Shown here: positions 1 to 11,284 of the stretch, piece after piece
How positions within the stretch are numbered: the stretch's first letter is position 1
Layout of the letters: each line of letters begins with the position of its first letter
Assembly: GCF_036543075.1 (NCBI RefSeq)
Contig: NZ_JAZHPF010000012.1
Location: 53,154 to 117,153 of the forward strand
Length of the DNA: 64,000 nucleotides
Source: Deinococcus sp. YIM 134068
Lineage (GTDB): Bacteria > Deinococcota > Deinococci > Deinococcales > Deinococcaceae
Direction of reading: 5' to 3'
Notes under the pieces: model-generated
Database searches by the model: none
What the model saw: only the letters and a program-made list of their open reading frames with translations
Told to the model about the DNA's origin: nothing
Position numbers and translations under genes: made by a program

Positions 1-1081
1 CGATCAATCCCCATACGAGTTCGGTGTTCGTGACGAAGAGCAGCGGCCCCGGTTGCAGCCCGTACCCCTGGAAGGCGGCGAGCAGGATGGCGGCGGTCGC
101 GCTCGTCGGGAGGCCGAGGGTGAGGAGCGGGACGAGGACCCCGGCGGCGGAGGCGTTGTTCGCCGCTTCCGGCCCGGCGACGCCCTCGATGGCCCCCTTA
201 CCGAACTCCTCCGGGTGCTTGGTGAGCCGTTTTTCGAGCGTGTAGCTCAGGAAGGTGGGAATCTCCGCGCCGCCCGCCGGGACCGCGCCGAAGGGGAAGC
301 CCAGCGCCGTGCCGCGCAGCCACGGTTTCCAACTGCGCCGCCAGTCCTCGCGGTTCATGTGGGCACCCTCCGAGAGCCGGATCACGCTGGGTTTGCCCTG
401 CCGCAACCGGCTCGCCACGTACAGCGTCTCCCCGATGGCGAACAGGCCGATGACCACCGTCACGAACTCGATGCCGTCCAGCAACTCCGGGCGACCCAAC
501 GTGAAGCGTGCCTGCCCACTCTGGAGGTCGGTGCCGATCAGACCGACGGCGAGACCGAGGGCGAGGCTCGTCAGCCCGCGCAGGGGACTCCCGCCGAAGG
601 TCGCGCTTACGGTGACGAAGGCGAGGAGGATGAGGGCGAACTTGGCACCCGCCGAAATCTGCACGGCGACATCCGCGATGGCGGGCGCGGCGAAGGTCAG
701 CAGCATCGTCCCGATGGTCCCCGCCACAAAGGACCCGATGGCGGCGGTGGCGAGCGCGGCGGCCCCCCGGCCCCGGCGGGCCATCTTGTTCCCCTCCAGC
801 GCGGTGATGATCGAACTCGACTCACCGGGCGTGTTCAGCAGGATGGAGGTGGTCGAGCCGCCGAACATCCCCCCGTAGTAGATGCCCGCGAACATGATGA
901 AGGCGCTGACGGGTTCCAACTGATTAGTCACCGGCAAGAGCAGCGCGACCGTGAGCGCCGGGCCGATGCCGGGCAGCACGCCGACGAGGGTGCCGAGCGT
1001 CACGCCGACGAGCGCCCACAGCAGGTTGATGGGGGTGAGGGCCGTCTCGAAGCCCGCGAACAGGGCGGTCAGGGCCTCCAT
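1..1081 (-). CDS. tctA: Tripartite tricarboxylate transporter large permease TctA (partial)
   Basis: Large membrane subunit of a TctABC secondary carboxylate transporter, which takes up tricarboxylates or related acids delivered by the periplasmic TctC protein. The reading frame starts at ATG 1081 and runs off the left window edge, so the C-terminal part is missing. The N-terminus reads [15 protein letters not shown] and continues with the family's Gly/Pro-rich hydrophobic block ([19 protein letters not shown]), then [19 protein letters not shown], which is characteristic of TctA. The stop codon of tctB lies directly before this start with no spacer, so the two are translationally linked. The true substrate is not visible from sequence. 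Confidence 0.93.
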   Translation of the reverse strand, partial: MEALTALFAGFETALTPINLLWALVGVTLGTLVGVLPGIGPALTVALLLPVTNQLEPVSAFIMFAGIYYGGMFGGSTTSILLNTPGESSSIITALEGNKMARRGRGAAALATAAIGSFVAGTIGTMLLTFAAPAIADVAVQISAGAKFALILLAFVTVSATFGGSPLRGLTSLALGLAVGLIGTDLQSGQARFTLGRPELLDGIEFVTVVIGLFAIGETLYVASRLRQGKPSVIRLSEGAHMNREDWRRSWKPWLRGTALGFPFGAVPAGGAEIPTFLSYTLEKRLTKHPEEFGKGAIEGVAGPEAANNASAAGVLVPLLTLGLPTSATAAILLAAFQGYGLQPGPLLFVTNTELVWGLI

Positions 1082-1612
1082 CTACAGCACTCCCCGGAAG
1101 ACCCCGGCGGGCAGCGCCAGCCCCAGCCCCCGCGTGAAGAGGAGGTACGTGACGAGCGACAGAGCGAGCGCCACGCCCAGGATCAACAGCAGGCGGCGCT
1201 CGCCGAACGCATACGCCACGCTGAAGTACATGATCGAGGTGCCCAGCACGAAACCCAGCGACGGCAGCAGCACCGCGCCGAGCAGGAAGCCGCCCAGGAT
1301 GAGGAGCGCGGAGCCGGGGTGGGCGGGGATGGTCGGGTCGATGTCCTCCTCGACGGCGGGTTCGGCCCGCTCGCCCCGCAGGGCGTTCACGGTGAGCAGG
1401 GCACCTAGCACGGTCATACCGACGCTCACGATCAGGGGGAAGACACGGGGGCCGACGACCGCGTTGATGCCGAAGGGAATCTGGAGGCTGCCGACGAGCA
1501 GCGCCACGCCGAGCGCCGTCACGCCCAGCGCGACGAGCAGATCGGGCACGCTGACGCCGCGCCGCGTGGACGTGGGCGCGTCCGGGGAGGGGGAGGGGGG
1601 GGCGTCTTGCAT
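1082..1612 (-). CDS. tctB: Tripartite tricarboxylate transporter small permease TctB
   Basis: Small four-helix membrane subunit of the TctABC transporter, 176 residues. The protein begins [13 protein letters not shown] and then shows four hydrophobic segments, e.g. [19 protein letters not shown] and a Gly-rich helix [16 protein letters not shown], with the usual TctB pattern of a charged loop between helices two and three. I chose ATG 1612 over an upstream in-frame start at 1666 because a GAGGAG ribosome-binding site sits 7-8 nt upstream. It abuts tctA directly. It is separated from tctC by about 500 bp of repeat DNA, which is unusual for this operon type. Confidence 0.9.
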   Translation of the reverse strand: MQDAPPSPSPDAPTSTRRGVSVPDLLVALGVTALGVALLVGSLQIPFGINAVVGPRVFPLIVSVGMTVLGALLTVNALRGERAEPAVEEDIDPTIPAHPGSALLILGGFLLGAVLLPSLGFVLGTSIMYFSVAYAFGERRLLLILGVALALSLVTYLLFTRGLGLALPAGVFRGVL

Positions 1613-1618
1613 GAGAGA

Positions 1619-1626
1619 ACTCCTCG
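1619..1626 (-). promoter_or_regulatory. Ribosome-binding site deciding the tctB start
   Basis: On the minus strand GAGGAG precedes ATG 1612 with a spacing of 7-8 nt. The longer reading frame that would start at 1666 has no comparable site. Confidence 0.7.
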
Positions 1627-1716
1627 CGGGAAGGGGACGTGGGGACCTGGGGGTGAACGGGGACATCGTAAGGCTAAGGGGTGGGGTTGGCTCCGGGTGG
1701 GGAGGTGGGCGGTGGG

Positions 1717-2040
1717 GTCGTCACGTCGCCCCCTCACCCCGGCCCTCTGCTTCGCCAGCTCTTCGAGTCACCCACGAGGGGAGAGGGAGGAACAAAGCTC
1801 AGGCCACAGCTCTTTTAGCTCCTCCCACTGGAACGCTTGACGTGTAAAAAAGAGCGTCCTGAACGTGCTCTGTTCTCCCTCCCTCCTTGTGGGGGAGGGC
1901 CGGGGAGGGGGGTGACGAGCACCGCTCGTCCTTCTGCTGGACGACAAAAACACTGCCTCTCCCCAATCTGCAAGTTCACATCAGGCGTTTTAAGGGGGGA
2001 GGTTGAGGGAGTGAACGGGCCGAACCTTCCAGAAAACGAG
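1717..2040. repeat. Composite palindromic intergenic repeat between tctB and tctC
   Basis: This stretch between tctB and tctC holds no gene. It contains a first palindrome (1717-1790; CCCTCACCCCGGCCCTCT ... ACGAGGGGAGAGGG) whose left arm is interrupted by about 22 bp, a second palindrome (about 1871-1939; CTCCCTCCTTGTGGGGGAG type) followed by a perfect hairpin GACGAGCaccGCTCGTC, and a tail with TTCACATCAGGCGTT. The same order of blocks recurs at 5566-5840 and, inverted, at 7731-7925. It splits tctC from tctBA, so it must be transcribed if tctCBA is one mRNA. Confidence 0.8.
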
Positions 2041-2121
2041 TCCTTTACCTCCAGCCGGCACCCAAAGAGGGGCGGGGCGGCTAACCTGCCCGCCGCCCCG
2101 CCCTGGGTCCACTGCACCCGC

Positions 2122-3069
<948 letters not shown>

Positions 3070-3296
3070 AGTTCCTCCGGGAGAGTACGTGCCCGGTGGG
3101 AGGGCACGCGGCTTGATCTGTGATAGCTCGCTTAGCCTAGCGTAAAGATGGAGGGGGCGCAAGCCATTTTTTGCCGTGTGGGCGCAGATTTGTGGGCGCG
3201 TTATTTACAGCGTGAACGCAATGAACGGAAGAGGGCGGCCAGCGGTCAGCTTCCAGCTTCCAGCCCCCGGCGAGACCCTAGAATCCGGGAAGCGAC

Positions 3297-4876
<1,580 letters not shown>

Positions 4877-4880
<4 letters not shown>

Positions 4881-5563
4881 CGCGGGTGCGGGTCCTTCTC
4901 GTGGAGGACGACCTGCGGGTGGCGCGGGTGAACCGCGACCTGCTGGAGCGGGACCCCGACGTGCATGTGGTCGGCAGCGCGGCCACACTCGCGCAGGCGG
5001 ACGCGCTGGCCCACGCGCTCGCCCCCGACCTGATCCTGCTCGACGTGCATCTGCCCGACGGGAACGGGCTGGGGCTGCTGCGCCACTGGCGGGCCGGGGG
5101 CCGCACGACCGACGTGGCCCTCATCACCGCCGCCGACGACGAGGCGAGCGTCAAGGCCGCGCTGGCGCAGGGGGCCTTCGACTACCTCATCAAGCCGTTC
5201 ACGGGCGCGCGTCTCGCCGAAGTGATCGCCCGGCACCGCGCCCGCCGCACCGCGCGGGGCACCCTCGACCAGACACACCTCGACCGCCTGCTGGGGGTGG
5301 GGTCGGGATCGCCGGAGCCGTTGCCGCGCGGCATCGACCCACACACGCTGGAGCGGGTGGCGCAGGTCCTCGCCGGGGCCGGGGGTGCCCTGAGCGCCGA
5401 GGAGGTCGGCGACCGGACGCACCTCTCCCGCGTCACCGCCTGGCGCTACCTCGAACATCTCGTGCGGGTGGGCCGCGCCACGCTCGACCATCAGTACGGG
5501 CTGGCGGGGCGGCCCGCCAAGTTGTACCGGGCGCGGGAGGGTGAGGGGGGAGATCGGGCGTGA
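4877..5563 (+). CDS. CitB/DctR-type response regulator
   Basis: Transcriptional response regulator, 228 residues. Start is GTG 4877, whose sequence GTGA overlaps the kinase stop. The receiver domain begins [20 protein letters not shown] and has the phospho-accepting Asp in LILLDVHLP (about residue 56) and the conserved Lys in YLIKPF. The C-terminal region ([20 protein letters not shown]) is a helix-turn-helix of the kind found in CitB/DcuR/DpiA regulators rather than an OmpR winged helix. It should activate the divergent tctCBA promoter region between 3070 and 3296. That target is inferred from position. Confidence 0.9.
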
Positions 5564-5565
5564 GG

Positions 5566-5840
5566 GTCGTCACGTCGCCCCCTCACCCCGGCCCTCTCCC
5601 ACGGGGGGAGAGGGAGAAAAAACACGGCGTCGCTTGACTAATGCTCTTGCTCTTTGCTCCCTCCCTCCTTGTGGGGGAGGGTCGGGGAGGGGGGTGACGA
5701 GCACCGCTCGTCCTTCTGCTCGAGGATGAAAACACACCGCCTGCCCAGCCTGTGATTCACATCAGGCGTTCTTGAGCGGGAGGCCGGGATTCGGAGAGCT
5801 GCGAAGGAGGAGAGGGGGTGAACAGGCCGAGCCGACCAAA
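5566..5840. repeat. Composite palindromic intergenic repeat
   Basis: Second copy of the composite seen at 1717-2040, in the same orientation. The first palindrome (5566-5619) is here uninterrupted: CGGCCCTCTCCCACG followed by GGGGGGAGAGGGAG. The second palindrome (about 5655-5700) is followed by the hairpin GACGAGCaccGCTCGTC and CCTTCTGCT. The tail has GATTCACATCAGGCGTTC and ends near GTGAACAGGCCGAGCC. No coding sequence can be supported here. Confidence 0.8.
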
Positions 5841-5918
5841 AAACCACCCTGTCATCCCACCGGCTTCCCCCGCTAGACGAACTGCTTCCTCGCCCACCGT
5901 CGCTCCTGACCTGTTGCC

Positions 5919-5924
5919 TACACT
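5919..5924 (+). promoter_or_regulatory. -10 box of short-leader or leaderless promoter (TACACT)
   Basis: TACACT stands 8 nt before ATG 5933 with no Shine-Dalgarno in between, matching the pattern found before many genes of this window. Confidence 0.55.
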
Positions 5925-5932
5925 GTGCCCCG

Positions 5933-6853
5933 ATGCGCGCCCCGCCCCGCCTCCCCGCCGTTTTGCTCGCGCTGACGCTGGCCTCCCTGACGTTGGGGCT
6001 GGTCGGCTGCGCGCCGATCACGGTGAGGGCGGCCCGCGCGCCCGCCCTCGACCTGAGCGGCCCCGCGCCCGACGTGGTGATCCTGAGCGTGTCGGGGCGG
6101 TGTGGGCCGCCGTGTCTGCCGCCGCGCGACAACTGGGATTATCTGTCGTCGCGCGGGACGGTGGACCTGCTCGCGGACGCCATCGCGGGGGTGGGCTACC
6201 GGGTGCAGGTCGCCGGGTACGCCTCGAACGCGGCGGAGACCGTGACCTCCCGGCAGGCGCGGGCCGAGCAGCGCGGCTACGCGGCCCTGCGGGCGGACTT
6301 CGCGCGGATGCGCCGGACGTGGCTCGCCGGACCGCGCCCGCCCCGCCTCGTGCTGCTGGGGCACTCGCAGGGGGTGGCGTGGCTGCACCACCTCGCCCGC
6401 GCGAACCCGGACGTGGCCTTTGCCCTCCAGATCGACCTCGACGGCATCTGCGCGGCGTGGCGCTCGGATCACGGGGCGGCGTTGCGGGACGCGCCGGACG
6501 GGACCCCCTCCGTCCTGACCGCCTGCGACCTCGTGCGCGCGGGGGGCCGCGCCGTGCGGAACAAGGACGTGGTGTGGCCGAACGTGGCCCGCAACCTAGA
6601 GGTCCTGAGCAAGCGCCTCCCCGCCCGCGTCAGCGACAGCGGCGGCTATCTGCTGAACTACCTCTTCGACCCCACACGCAATGCCCGGCCCGACGGGGGC
6701 ACGCGCGGCATTGAGGTCTTCGTTTCTGGCCGCGAGGACCACAGCGCTGTCTCGTACCCGAACAGCGACGCGCTCGCGTGGGCGGCGGGCCGCACCGTTC
6801 GCATCGCGCAGGACTGGAAGCGGACGGATGCGGGGGTGCCGACGTTGAATTGA
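5933..6853 (+). CDS. Alpha/beta-hydrolase-like lipoprotein
   Basis: Protein of 306 residues, probably a lipid-anchored extracytoplasmic hydrolase. The N-terminus has basic residues, a hydrophobic stretch (VLLALTLASLTLGLVGC) and a lipobox LVGC. Around residue 140 the segment RLVLLGHSQGVAWLHH carries a GHSQG nucleophile elbow in the right position after a hydrophobic strand, as in alpha/beta hydrolases; a late Asp/His pair (REDHSAVSYPN) could complete a triad. No specific substrate family is recognised. Start ATG 5933 follows a TACACT box by 8 nt and is probably leaderless. Confidence 0.7.
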   Translation: MRAPPRLPAVLLALTLASLTLGLVGCAPITVRAARAPALDLSGPAPDVVILSVSGRCGPPCLPPRDNWDYLSSRGTVDLLADAIAGVGYRVQVAGYASNAAETVTSRQARAEQRGYAALRADFARMRRTWLAGPRPPRLVLLGHSQGVAWLHHLARANPDVAFALQIDLDGICAAWRSDHGAALRDAPDGTPSVLTACDLVRAGGRAVRNKDVVWPNVARNLEVLSKRLPARVSDSGGYLLNYLFDPTRNARPDGGTRGIEVFVSGREDHSAVSYPNSDALAWAAGRTVRIAQDWKRTDAGVPTLN

Positions 6854-6862
6854 GCGTTGGGA

Positions 6863-6890
6863 GCGGTCAGCCGTCAGCTTTCAGCAGTCA
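6863..6890. repeat. Short GGTCAGCCGTCAGCTTTCAGC repeat
   Basis: A run of CAGC/GTCAGC units downstream of the hydrolase gene. Related runs occur at about 3238-3270, 8853-8893, 46950-46984 and 54400-54436, always between genes and near gene ends. Confidence 0.6.
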
Positions 6891-7280
6891 GGCAAGGACC
6901 TGGGAGGGCAGGGACGCCAGCCACGCCGCCGCGTCCTGCGGGCCGAGGAGGTGGGCACCGCGTTCGGGAGGGAACCACGCGAGCAACGCCGCCCCCTCCT
7001 CCAACTTCCCGAAGACGACCTTGTGATCGCCGTCCGCGAGCCAGAGCAGGCCGGAGGGGGTGGCGGTCACGCGCTCGCCCACGGGCCGCGCCCCGCCCAG
7101 CCACACGGCGTCCACCTCCGCGCCGTCGGCGGGATTGAGGGTGCCCGGCAGGCAGCCGTAATTGACGGGGGCGGGCCGGGCTTCTCGTCGGAGGGGCACG
7201 ACTTCCCCATCGCGCCATACGAAGCGGTCCACCTCCCCGCGCGTCCACTCGACCACGCCGACGACCGCACCCACGGTCAA
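6888..7280 (-). CDS. Divergent inorganic-pyrophosphatase-like protein
   Basis: 130-residue protein resembling a shortened family I inorganic pyrophosphatase. The core [20 protein letters not shown] corresponds to the family signature YGFIPxT...DGDPxD, and [11 protein letters not shown] resembles the later D...DxK metal/phosphate loop. The middle Asp of the DGDPLD triad is replaced (DGAEVD), and the protein is about 40 residues shorter than typical family I enzymes, so activity is doubtful or altered. The annotated start is TTG 7280, whose TTGA overlaps the stop of the upstream lipoprotein gene; GTG 7274 is an alternative. It is co-transcribed with that lipoprotein. Confidence 0.6.
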   Translation of the reverse strand: MTVGAVVGVVEWTRGEVDRFVWRDGEVVPLRREARPAPVNYGCLPGTLNPADGAEVDAVWLGGARPVGERVTATPSGLLWLADGDHKVVFGKLEEGAALLAWFPPERGAHLLGPQDAAAWLASLPSQVLA

Positions 7281-7669
7281 GGCTGCACCTCATACAGCTC
7301 GACCTGCCGCAGCACGTTGCCCCCGAAGGTGATGACCGCGCGGAAAGCGCCGGAGTCGGGGGCGTCCAGCCGGAAGACCGCCTCCCGCTGCGCCGCGTCG
7401 AGGTACACGCTGTCGCGGCCCAGTTCGCGCGCCCCGTCGAACCACGCCACGCTGAGGTAGCCCGGCGAGAAGCGCCCGTCCACCCGCGCCCGCAGAACGA
7501 GGGTATCGCCGTCGCGCTCCAGCGTCGCGGTCGTCACCCGCGTGGGGAACTCCGGCTCGACGGGCGCGGGTACGAGCGGGACGAAGGCGTAGCGGCACCC
7601 CGACAGCGCGGGCGTAAGCAAGCACGCCAGCAGCAGCAGCCGGGCGGGAAGGGGAGAGGGGCGAAGCAT
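7277..7669 (-). CDS. Small lipoprotein of unknown function
   Basis: 130 residues. It starts [20 protein letters not shown] and has a lipobox ALSGC, so it is probably exported and lipid-modified. The mature part (about 105 residues) is rich in alternating hydrophobic/charged strands ([36 protein letters not shown]) and looks like a beta-sandwich. No named family is recognised. I placed the start at ATG 7669 because the hydrophobic signal begins there and TACACT lies 6 nt upstream; the longer frame to 7783 runs into repeat DNA. The stop overlaps the start of the pyrophosphatase-like gene. Confidence 0.65.
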   Translation of the reverse strand: MLRPSPLPARLLLLACLLTPALSGCRYAFVPLVPAPVEPEFPTRVTTATLERDGDTLVLRARVDGRFSPGYLSVAWFDGARELGRDSVYLDAAQREAVFRLDAPDSGAFRAVITFGGNVLRQVELYEVQP

Positions 7670-7730
7670 GGAGGGAGTGTAGGCGGCGGGGGTGAGGGGG
7701 AGGAGGTGTGTTGCTCCTCCCCCCTTGCGA

Positions 7731-7925
7731 TGCCTGATGTGAATCGCGGGTTGAGCATTGAAGGCGTTTTCGTCGTCCGGCAAGAAGACGAGCGTCGCTC
7801 GTCACCCCTCTCCCCAGCCCTCTCCCGCAAGGGGAGAGGGAGCAAAAAGCACACCCGGCACGCTTATTTTCTAATTCACTTCAGGCGTTCGTAGGGGAGA
7901 CCGGGGGGAAGCAAGCCCCGCTTGC
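7731..7925. repeat. Composite palindromic intergenic repeat, inverted copy
   Basis: Same block order as at 5566-5840 but inverted: GCCTGATGTGAATCGCGG, then CGTTTTCGTCGTCCGG, the outer hairpin GACGAGCgtcGCTCGTC, and the palindrome CCCTCTCCCGCAAGGGGAGAGGG (to about 7845), followed by a further tail with ATTCACTTCAGGCGTTC. The palindrome is nearly identical to the inverted repeats that flank the DUF559 gene at 40944. Confidence 0.8.
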
Positions 7926-7973
7926 CCGTTCACCCTCAGAAGACCCTCTCCAACTCCACCAAGACCCTCTCCC

Positions 7974-8321
7974 TCACCCCTCGCGCGGCAGGCCGCTCAG
8001 CGCCACGAGTGCGTTCCAGTCGTCGGGCTGCTCGGGGTCGTCGAGGGCGGCGCGGTTCCTTCCCGTGAAGCCGCACCGCTGGCAGCGGTAGAGGATGACC
8101 CAGCCCTTCTTCCCGCTCTGATCCAGGCCGATGGGTTTGAGGAGTCCGTGGCAGTCGCTGGCGCGGTCGCCGGGCTGGATGTCCACGTGGAGGGAATGCA
8201 GGCACGCCGGGCAGTGGTTCCGCACCGAGCCGTTGGACAGGGGCCGGACCTCCACGCCGCAGTGGGCGCAGGTGAAGGCGTTGTTCGTGCCCCGCACCGT
8301 GAAGCGGCGCTCGCCCGTCAT
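7974..8321 (-). CDS. RNHCP domain zinc-ribbon protein
   Basis: 115-residue protein of the RNHCP family, named for a motif present here as VRNHCPACLHSLHVD. It also has two CxxC zinc-ribbon pairs (FTCAHCG near residue 18, YRCQRCGFTGRN near residue 85) and a DCHG motif. The role of RNHCP proteins is not established; nucleic acid binding is plausible from the zinc ribbons. The start is ATG 8321, overlapping the stop of the upstream membrane protein by 4 bp (ATGA), so the two are co-translated. Confidence 0.8.
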   Translation of the reverse strand: MTGERRFTVRGTNNAFTCAHCGVEVRPLSNGSVRNHCPACLHSLHVDIQPGDRASDCHGLLKPIGLDQSGKKGWVILYRCQRCGFTGRNRAALDDPEQPDDWNALVALSGLPREG

Positions 8322-8767
8322 CCCCGGTCCCCCCTCGACCCTCCGGAGTGCCGGGCCATCCAGCGGGCGTCCAGAAAGGCGCGGATGCTCTCCACGGCCA
8401 CGAGGCAGATGCCGAGGACGAGGAAGCCCAGCCCCGCGAGGCTCACGAGCCAGCCCTGCCAGTTGCTCACGCCCGCCAGCATGCCCACCACGAAGACGAG
8501 CAGGCCCGCGAACATGCTGAAGCCCACTGTCAGCCGCCATGCCCACACGCTCCCGCGCCACACCTGCCCCAGCAGCACGGCGGTCGCGGCGGCGTACAGT
8601 ACGTTGCGCGCCAGATTGTCCGTCTGCCCCTGCACCAGCCGCCCCAGAAACGGCGTCGTCGCCAGCATGAACAGCCCCGCCAGCACGACCAGGGTGGGAA
8701 TACGCCCCGCCTCCGCCAACGCCGAATTGAAGGGGGAAGACTGCGGACCACGCCGGGGGGAACTCAC
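8318..8767 (-). CDS. Four-helix membrane protein of unknown function
   Basis: 149 residues with four hydrophobic segments (TLVVLAGLFMLATTPFLG; VLYAAATAVLLGQVW; WRLTVGFSMFAGLLVFVVG; WLVSLAGLGFLVLGICLVA), so an integral inner-membrane protein. No family recognised. Start is taken as GTG 8767, the first plausible start after the upstream stop. It overlaps the RNHCP gene and lies downstream of a CAGC-type short repeat. Confidence 0.65.
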   Translation of the reverse strand: MSSPRRGPQSSPFNSALAEAGRIPTLVVLAGLFMLATTPFLGRLVQGQTDNLARNVLYAAATAVLLGQVWRGSVWAWRLTVGFSMFAGLLVFVVGMLAGVSNWQGWLVSLAGLGFLVLGICLVAVESIRAFLDARWMARHSGGSRGDRG

Positions 8768-8902
8768 GCGGTCATTCCACCACAGGGACGCGGGCGGGAC
8801 GGGGGGAGGAGTTACGAGGGAGGCGGGGCGCGGGAGAAGAGTCCTCGTGTTTTGGCTGACCGCTGATCGCTGAAAGCTGACGGCTGAAAGCTGCCCGCCC
8901 CC

Positions 8903-10498
8903 TCACTCCTGCCGGTCGCCCGGCTCCACCCGTGGGGGCGGCGGCAGCGGAGTCGTGTCCGCCGGCAGCCACCACGGGGCGCGGACGGGCCGTGACCGCG
9001 ACCACTCGAAGGCGAACAGGCGCTCGTACTCCGCCACTGCCCCGGCGTCGCTCGTGGCGAGGGTGTACTCACCGAGGCCCAGCCACCCGAAGGCGGAGTG
9101 GTGGAGATTCTGGCTGCCCACCGTGAGCATCGCGCCGTCGATGAGGGCGGCTTTGGTATGCAGACCCCCCGCCGGGGCGTACCAGCAGGCCTGAATGTGG
9201 TCGGCCAATCCCAGCGGCGCGAGTTCGGCCTCCATCCCGCGCAACAGGGCGAGGGTCTCGGCCTGAAGGAGCGGGTCGTAGTCCAGCAGCAGCCGCAGGG
9301 TGACGCCGCGTTCCCGGATGGCGCGGACGGCGGCCCGCCACACGGGGAGTTGGAACGCGGGCGGGCAGCCGCCGGGGTCGGAGAGGCGGCCCACACAGCC
9401 CAGCGTCCCGCTCACCTGCGACTGGATCACGTCTATTCGGGTCCGTGCCGCGCCGAAGAGGGCGATCACAGCGTCGTCGGCGTCGGTGTACCCGTTGCGG
9501 CGGTAGAGGCCGTACACGCGGGCACTCCCGGCGGTGGGGGCGTGGGAAACCCAGCGCAGGGGCCACGGCGCGGTTCGCCCAGTGAAGGTGCAGTCGCGCC
9601 GCAGCGTGCCCGGCGTGGGGTGGGAACGGCACGTCAGCGGGCGGCTCAGCGCCCACGCGTCGCGGAAGGTGGCGACCGCGTGCCGGGCGACGGGGCCGCG
9701 CACCCACAGGCCGAGGTCGGCGAGGCCGAAGCCGCCCGCCCCCACCGGGAGATGGTGCCCGCTCACGTTGAACCCGCCCGCCAGCACCGCCTCGCCGTCG
9801 CGCACGACGAGCTTGACATGGCTGTGGGGCAGCGCGTGCGTGTAGTTGGCGAGTTCCAGTCGCCAGCCGGGAAGGGAGTCGCCCGCCAGCGGCACGCCCG
9901 CCTCCAGCAGATGCCGCGCGGCGTGGAGGGCGTTCGCGGTCGGGTCGAGCAGGTCGCCGAGGCGGATGGAGTTCCCGAGCATGACGCGCACCGTCACGCC
10001 GTCCGGATACCGCTCCGGGTGCGTGGCGAGGTCGCGGCGCAGGTCGGCGATGGCCCGCGCCAGCCCCGCGCCGGGCGCGTTCGGCCCGTCGTCCCACAGC
10101 ATGTTGGCGATCAGGAGTTCGCGCCGCGTGCGCCGCACCTCGGCCTCCACCTCCTCGAAAGCGCCCCTCGTGTGGTGCGGCTGCGGACTGTACGCGGGGT
10201 CGGCGTTCGGAAAGTGCAGCAGGCCCTCCACCCGGTTGCCACAGCTCAGGGCCGCGCCCTGCCCGAGCGTGCGCTCGTACAGCAGGCGGTCGAGGGGGGC
10301 GGTCGGCGGCGGGCAGGTGTTCAGGCCGAGGCCGTCCAGCGCGGCGAGGTCGGGCCGGGGCAGCGAGCCGCGCACGACCTCGAAGCCCGCCGGGAAGACG
10401 GCCCGCCCCGCCGCCTCCGCGTTCCGTCCCGGTCCCGCCAGCAGGGTCAGGAGGGCGAGCGCCCGGAGGAGGGGGCGCATGGGGACGGCGGAACGCAC
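8903..10498 (-). CDS. Secreted phospholipase D-like protein
   Basis: 531 residues with a signal peptide (PLLRALALLTLLAGPGRNAEA). It has two HxK-type catalytic motifs of the PLD superfamily: ALPHSHVKLVVRDGEAVLAGGFNVSG in the first half (H-x-K, then a Gly-Gly-Phe-Asn turn) and GLHTKAALIDGAMLTVGSQNL in the second half (HxKxxxxD followed by GSxN). These are the two half-sites of a bi-lobed phosphodiesterase acting on phospholipids or nucleic acids outside the cytoplasm. Start: GTG 10498 lies 6 nt after TACCCT (leaderless type); ATG 10480, six codons on, is an alternative. Confidence 0.85.
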   Translation of the reverse strand: MRSAVPMRPLLRALALLTLLAGPGRNAEAAGRAVFPAGFEVVRGSLPRPDLAALDGLGLNTCPPPTAPLDRLLYERTLGQGAALSCGNRVEGLLHFPNADPAYSPQPHHTRGAFEEVEAEVRRTRRELLIANMLWDDGPNAPGAGLARAIADLRRDLATHPERYPDGVTVRVMLGNSIRLGDLLDPTANALHAARHLLEAGVPLAGDSLPGWRLELANYTHALPHSHVKLVVRDGEAVLAGGFNVSGHHLPVGAGGFGLADLGLWVRGPVARHAVATFRDAWALSRPLTCRSHPTPGTLRRDCTFTGRTAPWPLRWVSHAPTAGSARVYGLYRRNGYTDADDAVIALFGAARTRIDVIQSQVSGTLGCVGRLSDPGGCPPAFQLPVWRAAVRAIRERGVTLRLLLDYDPLLQAETLALLRGMEAELAPLGLADHIQACWYAPAGGLHTKAALIDGAMLTVGSQNLHHSAFGWLGLGEYTLATSDAGAVAEYERLFAFEWSRSRPVRAPWWLPADTTPLPPPPRVEPGDRQE

Positions 10499-10573
10499 CC
10501 GCGCAGGGTAGCGTTCAGCTCATGGGCACGGCGGCGAAGGTCAGCACAGTCGGGGGGTGTCGGCGGGGGCTGC

Positions 10574-10579
10574 TAGCCT
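10574..10579 (+). promoter_or_regulatory. -10 box of leaderless promoter (TAGCCT) before a 12-codon leader
   Basis: TAGCCT is 5 nt before ATG 10585, which opens a 12-codon leader peptide overlapping the MOSC gene. Confidence 0.5.
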
Positions 10580-10584
10580 GCGGC

Positions 10585-10623
10585 ATGTTCCCCAAGCCTT
10601 TCCAGAACAGGCAGCCCGCGTGA
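10585..10623 (+). CDS. Putative leaderless leader peptide before the MOSC gene
   Basis: Twelve codons, [12 protein letters not shown], from ATG 10585 to TGA 10621-10623. A TAGCCT -10-like box lies 5 nt upstream, so an mRNA starting here would begin at or very near this ATG. The stop overlaps the GTG start of the MOSC gene (GTGA), giving a translational coupling arrangement. There is no independent proof that the peptide is made; an alternative is that it merely restores ribosome loading on the MOSC start, which lacks a Shine-Dalgarno. Confidence 0.4.
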   Translation: MFPKPFQNRQPA

Positions 10624-11255
10624 GGGTCCTGAGCGTCCACGTCGGCCAGCCCACCGCCGCGCAGGTCGGGCCGAAGAGCATCGTGACGGGCATCTGCAAG
10701 CGTCCCGTCCCCGGTCGCGTCCGCGTAACGGTGGAGGGACTGGACGGTGATCACGTGATGAACCGCAAGTACCACGGTGGCCCCGATCAGGCCGTCTACG
10801 TCTACACCCGCGAGGATTACGGGTTCTGGAACAGCACGCTCGGCGTCACTCTGGACCCCGGCATCTTCGGCGAGAACCTGCTCGTCGGGGGGCTGGAGTC
10901 GGCGGGCGTCCGCATCGGCGAGCGGTTCCGGGTCGGCCCGGTGCTGCTGGAGGTCACGGCACCGCGTATTCCCTGCGCCACCCTGGGTGCCCGGATGGAG
11001 GACCCCGGCTTCGTAAAACGCTTCCGGGAGGCCCGGCGGCCCGGCTTCTACACCCGCGTGCTGGAGGGAGGAGATGTGGGGGAGGGCGACGGGGTGACGC
11101 GCGAACCCGGCTCAGAGGGAGGACCTACCGTCGCCGAGGTGTTTGACGCCTGGTCCGCGAAGACGCTCCCGCGCGCCGAGTTGGAGCGCCTGCTCGCCGC
11201 GCCACTCGCCATCCGCTTCCGGCAGGGATTGGAGAAGCTGCTGGCGACGGCCTGA
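10620..11255 (+). CDS. MOSC domain-containing protein (YiiM-like)
   Basis: 211-residue MOSC-domain protein; the family binds sulfur- or molybdenum-cofactor-related ligands and includes YiiM, linked to detoxification of N-hydroxylated compounds. The N-terminus [11 protein letters not shown] is followed by the family elements [21 protein letters not shown] and [12 protein letters not shown], a Cys in the active-site strand ([11 protein letters not shown]) and a C-terminal three-helix extension ([23 protein letters not shown]). Start GTG 10620 is chosen because homologous sequence begins there and it overlaps the stop of a 12-codon leader. Confidence 0.85.
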   Translation: MRVLSVHVGQPTAAQVGPKSIVTGICKRPVPGRVRVTVEGLDGDHVMNRKYHGGPDQAVYVYTREDYGFWNSTLGVTLDPGIFGENLLVGGLESAGVRIGERFRVGPVLLEVTAPRIPCATLGARMEDPGFVKRFREARRPGFYTRVLEGGDVGEGDGVTREPGSEGGPTVAEVFDAWSAKTLPRAELERLLAAPLAIRFRQGLEKLLATA

Positions 11256-11284
11256 GCGCACCATTCAGGAGGATGAGTCAGGAA

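Noticed and set aside
53..1408. Long plus-strand frame opposite tctA/tctB
   Set aside because: It is the antisense of two well-recognised transporter genes, with Arg/Gly/Asp-rich shadow composition and no domain.
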